Both the position numbers and the translations under genes were made by a program. From Pseudomonas sp. R4-35-07 (lineage in GTDB: Bacteria > Pseudomonadota > Gammaproteobacteria > Pseudomonadales > Pseudomonadaceae): a stretch of DNA of 64,000 bases. Positions 30,637 through 39,398 of this stretch are shown one piece after another (the stretch's first letter is position 1; each line of letters opens with the position of its first letter). Where the stretch lies: the NCBI RefSeq assembly GCF_003852235.1, contig NZ_CP027732.1, forward strand, positions 4,588,001 to 4,652,000, in the 5' to 3' direction. A model generated the notes under the pieces. It made no database searches. It was not told where the DNA came from and saw nothing but the letters and a program-made list of their open reading frames with translations.

Positions 30637-31968
30637 ATGAAACCGACCCGTCTGCTCCTGACCTGGCTGGGTGTTCTGCTGGCCCTCGATATCCTGCTGG
30701 GCGCGTCGGCGGCGTTGCAGTTCAAGGTGCCCGATACCTTGCACGCAATCGCCTGGGGCCTGCTGTTGGCCCTGCTGTTGCTGGCGATACTGGATGCCAT
30801 GCGCTTGCGCCGCCGCCCTTCGGCCCGTATACAGCGGATGTTGCCCGGTAGCCTGGCGCTGGGGCGCTGGGGAGAAGTGCGCCTGTCACTGGAACACGAT
30901 TATCCACAGCCGCTGACCGTGCTGGTGTTCGATCACGTGCCCGAAGGACTGGTAGTGGATAACCTGCCGCAATCCATCTCACTGCGCCCCGGTGAGCGCG
31001 GCGAGTTGGGCTATCGCGTGCGCCCCCTGCGACGTGGGCATTTCAGTTTCAGCCGCTGCGAAATCCACTTGCCCAGCCCCTTGGGGCTGTGGTCGGCGCG
31101 GCGCTGGATCGAAGCCTCGGATGCCACCCGCGTGTACCCGGATTTCGCGCGTTTATCCGGTGCCCGGTTGCAGGGTGTGGATAACTGGCTGAGCCAACTG
31201 GGTGTACGTCAGCACCAGCGGCGCGGACCAGGCCTGGAATTTCATCAATTACGCGAATTTCGCGACGGTGACAGCCTGCGTCAGATCGACTGGAAAGCCA
31301 CGGCACGCCAGCGCACGCCGATTGCCCGCGAGTATGAAGATGAGCGCGACCAGCAGATTGTATTCATGCTCGATTGCGGCCGACGCATGCGCAGCCAGGA
31401 CGACGAGTTGTCCCACTTCGACCACGCGCTGGACGCCTGCCTGTTGCTGAGTTATGTCGCCTTGCGCCAAGGCGATGCAGTCGGGCTCTGTACCTTTGCC
31501 AGCGACCAGCCGCGTTACCTGGCGCCGGTCAAGGGCAGCGGCCAATTGAACGTCTTGCTCAATACAGTCTATGACCTGGAAAGCACACGCCAGACCGCTG
31601 ACTATGAGGCCGCCGCCAGCCAATTGCTGGCTCGGCAAAAGCGCCGCGCCTTGGTGATCGTGGTGACCAACCTGCGCGATGAAGACGATGAAGCACTGAT
31701 GAGTGCCATCAAGCGGATCGGTCGACACCATCGGGTACTGGTCGCCAGTCTGCGAGAGGAAGTACTCGACCAACTGCGCCAGGCCCCGGTACAAACCCTA
31801 CCCGAAGCACTGGCTTACAGCGGCGCGGTTGACTACCTCAACATGCGCAACCAGCTGCATGATCGCTTGGGCGCTCATGGGTTGTCGGTGTTGGATAGCC
31901 TGCCATCGGAGTTGGGCGCCGCGTTGGTGACACGTTACCTGCACTGGAAAAAAGCCGGGGTGTTCTGA
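30637..31968 (+). CDS. DUF58 domain protein, likely partner of the MoxR ATPase
   Basis: The 443-residue product has two N-terminal membrane helices (about 5-24 and 33-52) and a middle beta-rich region. Its DUF58 core is marked by GLEFHQLREFRDGDSLRQIDWKATAR and a von Willebrand A-like segment IVFMLDCGRRMRSQ, which has D-x-G-R in place of the D-x-S-x-S metal motif. It starts 7 bases after the MoxR stop. MoxR/DUF58 pairs are widespread; known ones assist assembly of metallo- or surface complexes. No terminator is apparent after it. Confidence 0.9.
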   Translation: MKPTRLLLTWLGVLLALDILLGASAALQFKVPDTLHAIAWGLLLALLLLAILDAMRLRRRPSARIQRMLPGSLALGRWGEVRLSLEHDYPQPLTVLVFDHVPEGLVVDNLPQSISLRPGERGELGYRVRPLRRGHFSFSRCEIHLPSPLGLWSARRWIEASDATRVYPDFARLSGARLQGVDNWLSQLGVRQHQRRGPGLEFHQLREFRDGDSLRQIDWKATARQRTPIAREYEDERDQQIVFMLDCGRRMRSQDDELSHFDHALDACLLLSYVALRQGDAVGLCTFASDQPRYLAPVKGSGQLNVLLNTVYDLESTRQTADYEAAASQLLARQKRRALVIVVTNLRDEDDEALMSAIKRIGRHHRVLVASLREEVLDQLRQAPVQTLPEALAYSGAVDYLNMRNQLHDRLGAHGLSVLDSLPSELGAALVTRYLHWKKAGVF

Positions 31969-32024
31969 CGGCAAGCGCACGGCCACGGTAGGCACAGGTC
32001 CCCATGGCCGACTGCACATGATAG

Positions 32025-32384
32025 TCAAACGGGTGCCTGTAAAGGATCGAAACTGAAGTAATGCAACAAGGCGCTGATCAGCTGCGCGTATTCTTCGCAC
32101 GCCTGACGCACGCGGAACCCCGAGTCGTAATGCTGCGGGTTGACATCTTCACGGCTCCACAAACAGGTCGCGGTGAGGTCAATAGCCTGGAACTCGCCGT
32201 CCGGCCCTGGAATCTTCAGGCGCAGCTCAAAATCTGCGCCGATCATCATTGGTAGCTGGCTGATCAGCATCAGCCCTTCTTCAGAAACGTCGCCCAGATA
32301 GCCGATTGGCTTGTCCGTAAGCCGATTGAACACCTGCAGGAAATAAGGTAGCTGATGCCGTTCGATCCGTCGTTCGATAAACAT
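32025..32384 (-). CDS. PilZ domain protein, probable cyclic di-GMP receptor
   Basis: The 119-residue product from ATG 32384 is almost entirely one PilZ domain; a TTG six codons upstream is the alternative start. Both cyclic di-GMP motifs are intact: R-x3-R at Arg5/Arg9 (ERRIERH) and D-x-S-x2-G at Asp32-Gly37 (GDVSEEG). It should bind the second messenger with the loop before the barrel. With no fused output domain it probably acts through a protein partner. The gene is convergent with the MoxR/DUF58 operon. Confidence 0.88.
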   Translation of the reverse strand: MFIERRIERHQLPYFLQVFNRLTDKPIGYLGDVSEEGLMLISQLPMMIGADFELRLKIPGPDGEFQAIDLTATCLWSREDVNPQHYDSGFRVRQACEEYAQLISALLHYFSFDPLQAPV

Positions 32385-32589
32385 GGTGAGGTCGCCATCC
32401 AATAAAGCCAGTGATTCGGAACAAGCCCATCGCTCGCTCTCCCTGGATATCGGTGTGACAAGAAATCGTTGCCACGAGACAGCTGCCGAATCCGGGCATT
32501 ACATTCTTTTGAACAGAAAGTTGTACAAACATCTATTCAAAGAATAACCCAAGACTGGAAAGAGGCCAGTTATGAAGCGACGAATACCA

Positions 32590-32964
32590 TCATAAAGACG
32601 CCGGCCGTGGTTGCGCTGCGGTCACGCCAGAGAAATGCCCCAGCTGGCGCAGGGTATCGAGCCGGGCTTGGGCTCGGTAAGCGTACTCGCTTGATGGGTA
32701 TTGGCTGATGATGAATTGGTAGGTTTGCGCAGCATCGACGAACAGTTTCTGGCGCTCCAGGCACTGCCCGCGCAACATCGAAACCTCGGGCTGCACATAG
32801 CGGCGGGTGCGGCTTTCACGGTCTACCTGGGACAATTCCAGGGTAACCCGTGCGCAGTCACCCACCCCATAGGCGCGGTAAGCGTTGTTCAAATGATGGT
32901 CCATCGACCAGCGGGTGCAGCCGACAACACTGACGGCCAGGGCAGCAACGAGCAAAATTCGCAT
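32590..32964 (-). CDS. Small TPR-like lipoprotein
   Basis: The 124-residue product has a lipoprotein signal (MRILLVAALAVSVVGC, with Cys16 as the lipid site; +2 is Thr, favouring the outer membrane). A helical domain follows that resembles a tetratricopeptide pair (LNNAYRAYGVGDCARVTLELSQ, AAQTYQFIISQYPSSEYAYRAQARLDTL). Such small lipoproteins often serve as periplasmic scaffolds. It stands alone between a PilZ gene and pyruvate kinase. The precise role is unknown. Confidence 0.78.
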   Translation of the reverse strand: MRILLVAALAVSVVGCTRWSMDHHLNNAYRAYGVGDCARVTLELSQVDRESRTRRYVQPEVSMLRGQCLERQKLFVDAAQTYQFIISQYPSSEYAYRAQARLDTLRQLGHFSGVTAAQPRPASL

Positions 32965-33138
32965 GGGGGTTCTCCTGTCTTGTGCAGTGTATCGACCTAT
33001 CGTCCAAAATCTTCAAGGGCGTTCACCTTTCCACCGCAGCAAAAACAAGCCGATCGTCGATAAGTAGTGCAAACGAACAATGACTACAACGAAAGAGCAT
33101 AGTAGCCTTCCCCAGCGCTTGAACTCAGGAGTCTGTGC

Positions 33139-34590
33139 ATGTCCGTCCGTCGTACCAAAATCGTCGCCACCCTTGGCCCGGCCAGCAACTCGCCGGAAGT
33201 CCTCGAACAGCTGATTCTGGCTGGTTTGGACGTTGCCCGTCTGAACTTCTCCCACGGCACCCCGGACGAGCACAAGGCTCGCGCCAAGCTGGTGCGGGAC
33301 CTGGCTGCCAAACACGGCCGCTTCGTGGCGTTGCTGGGTGACCTGCAAGGCCCGAAGATCCGTATCGCCAAATTCGCCAACAAGCGGATCGAGCTGAAGA
33401 TCGGTGACAAATTCACCTTCTCCACCAGCCATCCGTTGACCGAAGGCACCCAGGACGTCGTAGGCATCGACTATCCGGATCTGGTCAAGGACTGCGGCGT
33501 CGGCGACGAACTGCTGCTGGACGACGGTCGCGTGGTGATGCGCGTCGACACCGCTACCCCGACCGAACTGCATTGCACCGTGATCATCGGCGGCCCGCTG
33601 TCCGACCACAAAGGCATCAACCGTCGCGGCGGTGGCCTGACGGCACCGGCCCTGACTGAAAAAGACAAGGCCGACATCAAGCTCGCCGCCGAAATGGAAG
33701 TGGACTACCTCGCCGTGTCCTTCCCGCGCGACGCCGCCGACATGGAATACGCACGTAAACTGCGCGACGAAGCCGGTGGTACCGCCTGGCTGGTGGCCAA
33801 GATCGAACGTGCCGAAGCCGTGGCTGATGACGAAACCCTGGATGGCCTGATCAAGGCTTCCGACGCCGTCATGGTTGCCCGTGGCGACCTGGGCGTGGAA
33901 ATCGGCGATGCCGAGCTGATCGGTATCCAGAAGAAGATCATCCTGCACGCACGCCGCCACAACAAAGCGGTGATCGTTGCGACCCAGATGATGGAGTCGA
34001 TGATCCAGAACCCGATGCCGACCCGCGCCGAAGTGTCCGACGTGGCCAACGCCGTGCTCGACTACACCGACGCCGTGATGCTTTCGGCCGAAAGTGCCGC
34101 TGGCCCGTACCCGCTGGAGGCCGTCCAGGCCATGGCGCGTATCTGCGTCGGTGCTGAAAAGCACCCCACCAGCAAGACCTCCAGCCACCGCATCGGCAAG
34201 GTCTTCGAAAGCTGCGACCAGAGCATCGCGTTGGCCGCCATGTACACCGCCAACCACTTCCCGGGCGTTAAAGCGATCATCGCCTTGACTGAAAGTGGTT
34301 ATACGCCGCTGATCATGTCGCGCATCCGCTCGTCGGTGCCGATCTACGCGTTCACCCCCCACCGCGAAGCCCAGGCCCGTGCGGCGCTGTTCCGTGGCGT
34401 GTACACCATTCCGTTCGATCCGGCCTCGCTGGCCCCGAACGAAGTCAGCCAGAAAGCTATCGACGAGCTGGTCAAACGCGGCGTCGTAGAGAAAGGTGAC
34501 TGGGTCATCCTGACCAAGGGCGACAGCTATCACACCACCGGCGGCACCAATGGCATGAAGATCCTGCACGTGGGCGACCCGCAGTTCTGA
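33139..34590 (+). CDS. pykA: Pyruvate kinase, PykA type
   Basis: The enzyme converts phosphoenolpyruvate and ADP to pyruvate and ATP. The 483-residue product starts RRTKIVATLGPASNSPE and has the active-site stretch AWLVAKIERAEAV (catalytic Lys), MVARGDLGVEIG and ATQMMESMI. It ends in the allosteric C-terminal domain. Length and sequence style match PykA, the AMP/sugar-phosphate-activated isozyme, rather than PykF. It feeds pyruvate from the Entner-Doudoroff flux whose genes lie at 50-54 kb. A clear terminator follows. Confidence 0.95.
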   Translation: MSVRRTKIVATLGPASNSPEVLEQLILAGLDVARLNFSHGTPDEHKARAKLVRDLAAKHGRFVALLGDLQGPKIRIAKFANKRIELKIGDKFTFSTSHPLTEGTQDVVGIDYPDLVKDCGVGDELLLDDGRVVMRVDTATPTELHCTVIIGGPLSDHKGINRRGGGLTAPALTEKDKADIKLAAEMEVDYLAVSFPRDAADMEYARKLRDEAGGTAWLVAKIERAEAVADDETLDGLIKASDAVMVARGDLGVEIGDAELIGIQKKIILHARRHNKAVIVATQMMESMIQNPMPTRAEVSDVANAVLDYTDAVMLSAESAAGPYPLEAVQAMARICVGAEKHPTSKTSSHRIGKVFESCDQSIALAAMYTANHFPGVKAIIALTESGYTPLIMSRIRSSVPIYAFTPHREAQARAALFRGVYTIPFDPASLAPNEVSQKAIDELVKRGVVEKGDWVILTKGDSYHTTGGTNGMKILHVGDPQF

Positions 34591-34608
34591 GTGACACGCT
34601 GAAAAAAC

Positions 34609-34643
34609 AAAAGCCCTGCCATGAGAATGGCGGGGCTTTTTTG
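34609..34643 (+). terminator. Rho-independent terminator of pykA
   Basis: The stem AGCCCTGCCAT / ATGGCGGGGCT, containing one mismatch, is followed by a run of six T. It begins 19 bases after the stop. Confidence 0.9.
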
Positions 34644-34703
34644 CATTCTTAGCAACGGCTATGTAATCGCCCAGATCCAACATCCTAGTCGGCTGTCAGG
34701 CCG

Positions 34704-34924
34704 CCATCGGGGGCAAGCCCCCTCCCACCTTTTAATTCGGTTTTGTCGGCTATCACTGTGCAAGCAGCCATTGCGCCCACGGCAGGCCTGCGGCGCTCGG
34801 CGCCAACACCATTTCATGAGCAAGGGAGATCCCCTGTGGGAGGGGGCTTGCCCCCGATGGCGCAGGGTCAGTCACCCGCTGTATCAACTGACCCAACGCT
34901 ATCGGGAGCAAGCCCCCTCCCACA
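34704..34924. repeat. REP cluster: one single element and one inverted pair
   Basis: Three REP palindromes lie in the gene-free stretch between pykA and the convergent ferredoxin-reductase gene. The first (34704-34729) reads CCATCGGGGGCAAGCCCCCT then CCCACC and stands alone. The second (34835-34860) and third (34901-34924) face each other as a pair. Nothing else is recognisable in 34644-35013. Confidence 0.85.
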
Positions 34925-35013
34925 CTTGACCGTGCCCCCTTCAAACAATTTGGTCGACTGTGGCCTGCAATGGCGTCAGTCAAGGCGAATCTCGCGGCGG
35001 TAGGATTCAGCGC

Positions 35014-35946
35014 TCAACCACGGGGCAGGAACACATCGGCCAGCAGTTGATTGCGCGGCAGTCCCGCCAGAAACAAGCGCTTGGAAAGGGCTTCGACGCT
35101 GTCAGGATGACCGCATATTAAGGCCAGCGTTTGCCGCGAAATAAGCCGCAGCTGCCCCAATGCCTGGGCCAACTCATCTGCGGTCCACAACTCCACCGTA
35201 AGGTTCTGATGCTGCGCGGCCAGCGCCGTCAGGGGTTCGGCCAGGTAGTGAGCCTGGGCATCATGAGCCAGGTGAATGACGCGGATGGCACCTTGGTGAT
35301 CCTGGCGCAACGCTTCACGCAACACCCCCCACAACGGACCCAGCCCAGTGCCGGAGGCCAGCAGCCACAGCGGCCGGGCTTGCCAGTCGGGATCATACTG
35401 CAGCGCCCCACCCCGCAACTCACCCAGGTTTAAAGCATCACCGATCTTGAAGTGGCGAGCGGCATCGCTGAATGCCCCGGGTTGACGGCAATCGATATGA
35501 AACTCCAGGTACGGGTCCTGCTGGGGCAAGCTCGCCAGGGAATACGGACGTGCCACCTGCCCTGCCCACAACACCAGATGCTGCCCGGCGCGGTATCGCA
35601 GGCCACGCTCGGGTTGAAGGCGCAGGCGCAGCACCGTCGGACTCAGCCAATCCGCACCCACCACCTGCGCCGCCATGCCGTCGCGCAGCGGGTCAAAGGC
35701 TTCGACCCGCAGATCGCCGCTGACCCGACACTGACACGCCAGGCGCCAGCCGTCCTGGCGTTGCGCCGGGCTCAACGCCTGAGGTTGCTTGTCTTCAACC
35801 TCGCCCTGGCAGCGCACCAGGCAGGCATGGCAACTTCCGGCGCGGCAACTGAAGGGCACGGCCACCCCCGCCTGGTTCAAGGCGTCCAGCAGGTTGCTGC
35901 CGGTAGTCACCGGCCAATGGCGTTCGCCGACGTACAGTTCAGGCAT
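35014..35946 (-). CDS. 2Fe-2S ferredoxin / NAD(P)H flavin reductase-like electron-transfer protein
   Basis: The 310-residue product from ATG 35946 joins a plant-type [2Fe-2S] ferredoxin domain to a ferredoxin-NADP-reductase-like module. The cluster ligands are Cys34, Cys39, Cys42 and Cys71 (CRAGSCHAC and ACQC). The flavin-binding motif is RPYSLAS (RxYS), and the nucleotide domain has LLASGTGLGPLWG. The layout is that of CDP-6-deoxyglucoseen-reductase-like and oxygenase reductase proteins. The substrate partner is unknown. A TTG four codons earlier is the alternative start. It is divergent from fumarase. Confidence 0.85.
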   Translation of the reverse strand: MPELYVGERHWPVTTGSNLLDALNQAGVAVPFSCRAGSCHACLVRCQGEVEDKQPQALSPAQRQDGWRLACQCRVSGDLRVEAFDPLRDGMAAQVVGADWLSPTVLRLRLQPERGLRYRAGQHLVLWAGQVARPYSLASLPQQDPYLEFHIDCRQPGAFSDAARHFKIGDALNLGELRGGALQYDPDWQARPLWLLASGTGLGPLWGVLREALRQDHQGAIRVIHLAHDAQAHYLAEPLTALAAQHQNLTVELWTADELAQALGQLRLISRQTLALICGHPDSVEALSKRLFLAGLPRNQLLADVFLPRG

Positions 35947-36162
35947 ACAAGGACTCAATCACAAGGGGCGCGCACAGGGAATCATGCCTGCGACAGTTTG
36001 ACCATAGTCGGGTGTATCAGCCACCGTGCCGGGTTATACTGCCGCGCTTTTTTAGCGTCGCGCCTGCACCAGTGGCGTGCCTTGGAAAGGTGGTTTCAGC
36101 CGACCGATGCACCCTCACTGAAGCCACCTTATTGAATGTTCCCTTATAGAGGAGCGCGACTC

Positions 36163-37686
36163 ATGACCGTGATCAAGCAAGACGACCTGATTCAGAGCGT
36201 TGCCGACGCCCTGCAATTCATTTCCTACTACCACCCCGTTGATTTCATCCAGGCGATGCACGAGGCCTATCTGCGCGAAGAATCGCCGGCCGCCCGTGAC
36301 TCCATCGCCCAGATCCTGATCAACTCGCGCATGTGTGCCACCGGCCATCGGCCAATCTGCCAGGACACCGGTATCGTGACCGTGTTCGTGCGCGTGGGCA
36401 TGGATGTACGTTGGGATGGCGCCACCATGGGCCTGGACGACATGATCAACGAAGGCGTGCGTCGCGCCTACAACCTGCCGGAAAACGTCCTGCGCGCTTC
36501 CATCCTTGCCGACCCGGCAGGCGCGCGCAAGAACACCAAGGACAACACCCCGGCGGTGATCCACTACTCCATCGTCCCGGGTAACACCGTGGAAGTGGAC
36601 GTGGCCGCCAAGGGCGGTGGTTCCGAGAACAAGTCGAAAATGGCCATGCTCAACCCGTCCGACTCGATCGTCGACTGGGTGCTCAAGACCGTGCCGACCA
36701 TGGGCGCCGGCTGGTGCCCACCGGGCATGCTCGGCATCGGCATCGGCGGCACCGCCGAGAAAGCCGCGGTGATGGCCAAGGAAGTGTTGATGGAATCCAT
36801 CGACATCCACGAGCTGAAGAAGCGCGGCCCGCAGAACCGCATCGAAGAGATGCGCCTGGAGCTGTTCGAAAAGGTCAACCAACTGGGCATCGGCGCCCAG
36901 GGCCTGGGTGGCCTGACCACCGTGCTCGACGTGAAGATCATGGACTACCCGACCCACGCCGCGTCCCTGCCGGTGTGCATGATCCCCAACTGCGCCGCCA
37001 CCCGCCACGCGCACTTCGTGCTCGACGGTTCGGGCCCGGCGTCGCTGGAAGCGCCACCGCTGGACGCCTACCCGGAAATCGTCTGGGAAGCCGGCCCATC
37101 GGCCCGTCGCGTCAACCTCGATACCCTGACGCCCGAAGAAGTGCAAAGCTGGAAACCGGGCGAAACCGTGTTGCTCAACGGCAAGATGCTCACGGGTCGC
37201 GACGCGGCGCACAAGCGCATGGTCGAGATGCTGAACAAGGGCGAAGCCCTGCCGGTGGACCTCAAGGGCCGTTTCATCTACTACGTCGGCCCGGTTGATC
37301 CGGTGCGCGAAGAAGTGGTTGGCCCGGCGGGCCCGACCACCGCAACGCGGATGGACAAGTTCACCCGTCAGATCCTCGAGCAAACCGGCCTGCTGGGCAT
37401 GATCGGCAAATCCGAGCGCGGCCCGACCGCCATCGAAGCGATCAAGGACCACAAGGCCGTGTACCTGATGGCCGTGGGCGGCGCCGCTTACTTGGTGGCG
37501 CAGGCCATCAAGAAATCGCGCGTCGTCGCTTTCGCCGAACTGGGCATGGAAGCGATCTACGAGTTCGACGTGAAGGACATGCCGGTCACCGTTGCGGTGG
37601 ACAGCAAGGGCGAATCCGTACACATCACCGGTCCTGCGATCTGGCAGAAGAAGATCAGTGAAAGCCTGGCGGTGGAAGTCCAATAA
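36163..37686 (+). CDS. Fumarate hydratase class I (iron-sulfur)
   Basis: The enzyme interconverts fumarate and malate in the citric acid cycle using an oxygen-sensitive [4Fe-4S] cluster. The 507-residue product from ATG 36163 (AGAGGAG site 9 bases upstream) has the N-terminal alpha-domain with CATGHRPICQDTGIVTVF and NTKDNTPAVIHYS. A C-terminal beta-domain follows with YYVGPVDPVREEVVGPAGPTTATRMD. It is the single-chain FumA/FumB type. Cysteines fitting the cluster are seen in RPICQDTG and in the middle region (PNCAATRH). An IS110 element begins 14 bases after the stop. Confidence 0.95.
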   Translation: MTVIKQDDLIQSVADALQFISYYHPVDFIQAMHEAYLREESPAARDSIAQILINSRMCATGHRPICQDTGIVTVFVRVGMDVRWDGATMGLDDMINEGVRRAYNLPENVLRASILADPAGARKNTKDNTPAVIHYSIVPGNTVEVDVAAKGGGSENKSKMAMLNPSDSIVDWVLKTVPTMGAGWCPPGMLGIGIGGTAEKAAVMAKEVLMESIDIHELKKRGPQNRIEEMRLELFEKVNQLGIGAQGLGGLTTVLDVKIMDYPTHAASLPVCMIPNCAATRHAHFVLDGSGPASLEAPPLDAYPEIVWEAGPSARRVNLDTLTPEEVQSWKPGETVLLNGKMLTGRDAAHKRMVEMLNKGEALPVDLKGRFIYYVGPVDPVREEVVGPAGPTTATRMDKFTRQILEQTGLLGMIGKSERGPTAIEAIKDHKAVYLMAVGGAAYLVAQAIKKSRVVAFAELGMEAIYEFDVKDMPVTVAVDSKGESVHITGPAIWQKKISESLAVEVQ

Positions 37687-37739
37687 GTAAAGGTGGGAGG
37701 TCCCACTAAGTCTTCGACGTAGCGCTGTCGCGCATCAAA

Positions 37740-37930
37740 CTGGTTCATCGTAAGGTTGAAGAACGCGTGCGGGGCAAAGGCCGTAGCCAACACTGGTGTG
37801 ACAGCACCCGAGTGGGAGAGTGGCCTGCACGGTATCGGCGTGGAGTCATTGTCGGCACAGCAAAGCTGTGACCACGTATAAGAGAGTGAATCCGCTCGCC
37901 ACCGTGTACCCCGCCCGCGTCGTTCAATCC
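37740..37930 (+). ncRNA. Candidate bridge RNA in the IS110 left end
   Basis: IS110-group elements encode a structured bridge RNA between left end and transposase that pairs with target and donor DNA. In this 190-base stretch I see GTGGGAG at 37812-37818, identical to the left target flank at 37693-37699. ATAAGAG at 37878-37884 is identical to the element's right end at 39313-39319. Between them is a perfect 6-bp hairpin CACAGC-AAA-GCTGTG (37856-37870). The order target-guide then donor-guide agrees with IS621. The right-hand guides are not convincingly found, and the RNA ends are guesses. Confidence 0.45.
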
Positions 37931-37944
37931 TGCGAGGAATTGTC

Positions 37945-39276
37945 ATGACGCGCAAGAACCAAAAGCGTTTTGAGGTTATCCATCCGGACTGCGCTGCCGT
38001 TGATGTGGGCGGCAGTGAGCATTTGGCCGCTGTTGATCCGACCAAATGCGATGATCCGGTTAAGCGGTTTTCAACCTTCACCGATGATTTGCATGCCATG
38101 GCCGATTGGTTTGAATCCATGGGCGTCAAGGTGGTGGCGATGGAGGCGACTGGAGTTTATTGGATCCCGCTCTTTGAAATACTCGATAGACGAGGGTTTG
38201 AAGTCTATCTCGTGAATTCCCGTGCGACCCGGCAAATAACCGGTCGCAAGTCCGACGTACTGGATTGTCAGTGGATCCTTCAGCTCATGACGCACGGGCT
38301 GCTGCGAGGCGCTTTTCGGCCCTCGGACGATGTGTGTTCATTGCGCTCACTGGTCCGTCAGCGTGGCAATAAGGTCCGCGACCAAGCCAAGGCCCTCAAC
38401 CGGATGCAAAAGGCTTTGGTCCAGATGAACATCCAACTGGCTCAAGTCATCAGCAACATTGCCGGGGTGACAGGCATGAGTATTTTGCGGGCAATCGTTG
38501 ATGGAGAACGTGACCCCGAAGTACTTGCCATGCTCAGAGACAAGCGCGTCAAAGCCGACCAGGCCACTGTCGCCCGAAGTTTGCGGGGTAACTGGCGAGC
38601 TGAGCATTTGCATGCACTGAGTCAGGAACTGGCGGCTTACGACTTCCTTGAAAAACAGATTGGTGAATGCGACCAAGCCATCGCCTTTGCACTTGAACGG
38701 TTGCCTGTTCTTCAAGACGAGGTCGTGCTCCCAGCTAAAACGCTGCGCAACCCACACCGCTCCACTGAGCAGCAATTGACCCTGCATCGAGCGCTGAATA
38801 AGGTGATGGGGGTAGATTTAACCGCAATTCCTACTATCGGCATCGATACGGCGTTGGTTTTGGCTAGCGAATTGGGATCGGACTTGTCACGGTTTCCGAC
38901 CTCACAGCACTTCTGTTCCTGGCTGGGCCTCGCGCCGCCAACGCGAATTTCGGGAGGAAAACCCTTGCCCGGGAAATCTCTAAAAGTGATTAACCGAGCT
39001 GCACAGGCTTTAAAGCAAGCCGCTTCTATCGCACGCAATGATAAAAGCTTTATCGGAGCAAGCCATCGGGCGCGCCTAACCCGAATGGATACTTGCTGCG
39101 CAATCAAGGCGACAGCGCATCAACTGGCCCGGCTGATTTACGCGATGCTGACTAAAGGTCAACCGTACGTTGAAAAAGGAATCGAGGAGTTTGAAGAAAA
39201 AAGCCGTGACCGGCAGATGCGCGCCTTGGAGCGCAAGGCGCGTAAGTTAGGAATGCAGCTGGTTAAAGCGGCTTGA
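37945..39276 (+). CDS. IS110-family transposase (DEDD recombinase)
   Basis: The 443-residue product has the N-terminal RuvC-like DEDD domain with Asp20 (AVDVGGSEH), Glu67 (AMEATGVYW), Asp104 and Asp107 (RKSDVLDCQW). A long coiled-coil middle follows, then the C-terminal Tnp_20 domain with TIGIDTALVLASELG and the candidate catalytic Ser336 in TRISGGK. All catalytic positions are intact and the frame is open, so the element may be active. It is longer than IS621 transposase (about 326 residues). The codon use contains more A/T-ending codons than neighbouring genes, a sign of foreign origin. Confidence 0.93.
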   Translation: MTRKNQKRFEVIHPDCAAVDVGGSEHLAAVDPTKCDDPVKRFSTFTDDLHAMADWFESMGVKVVAMEATGVYWIPLFEILDRRGFEVYLVNSRATRQITGRKSDVLDCQWILQLMTHGLLRGAFRPSDDVCSLRSLVRQRGNKVRDQAKALNRMQKALVQMNIQLAQVISNIAGVTGMSILRAIVDGERDPEVLAMLRDKRVKADQATVARSLRGNWRAEHLHALSQELAAYDFLEKQIGECDQAIAFALERLPVLQDEVVLPAKTLRNPHRSTEQQLTLHRALNKVMGVDLTAIPTIGIDTALVLASELGSDLSRFPTSQHFCSWLGLAPPTRISGGKPLPGKSLKVINRAAQALKQAASIARNDKSFIGASHRARLTRMDTCCAIKATAHQLARLIYAMLTKGQPYVEKGIEEFEEKSRDRQMRALERKARKLGMQLVKAA

Positions 39277-39316
39277 AATTAAGAGCAAAAACAATGAGTT
39301 ATTTTTTGTTTGATAA

Positions 39317-39340
39317 GAGGGGGCCTTGCTCCCTCCCACA
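39317..39340. repeat. Right part of the REP split by the IS110 element
   Basis: The sequence from GAGGGGGCCTTGCTCC to CTCCCACA matches the REP family. Its left 7 bases are on the other side of the insertion (37693-37699). Confidence 0.75.
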
Positions 39341-39398
39341 CAAGTTTCGGGCAGCCCATGCTATGGTGCTCGCCCCCACTGCGCCTGTTCATCCTCGT

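Larger units (their letters stand above)
37700..39319 (+). mobile_element. IS110-family insertion sequence inserted into a REP palindrome
   Basis: The element is about 1.62 kb with no terminal inverted repeats and no clear target duplication, as usual in IS110. Left of it stands GGTGGGAGG and right of it GGGGGCCTTGCTCCCTCCCA. Joined together they make a normal REP palindrome, so the insertion split a REP between fumarase and dctB. The recombination core is AG or GG, present at both junctions (37698-37700 and 39318-39320). The long non-coding left end (245 bases) and short right end (43 bases) match the IS110 layout in which a guide RNA is encoded upstream of the transposase. Confidence 0.88.

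Noticed and set aside
30637..31968. DUF58 protein as a canonical integrin-like metal-binding protein
   Set aside because: The D-x-S-x-S metal motif is not present (LDCGRRM), so I only claim the fold.
33013..34683. Open frame antisense to pykA
   Set aside because: A shadow of pyruvate kinase; it crosses the pykA terminator and has no domain.
37771..37783. GGGGCAAAGGCC as right target guide of the bridge RNA
   Set aside because: It resembles the complement of the right target side (GGAGCAAGGCC) but needs a one-base gap and lies before, not after, the left guide.
39273..39398. N-terminal extension of dctB into the IS110 element
   Set aside because: The extra 42 codons come from the element's right end and the REP remnant, so they cannot be native dctB; ATG 39399 gives the family start.
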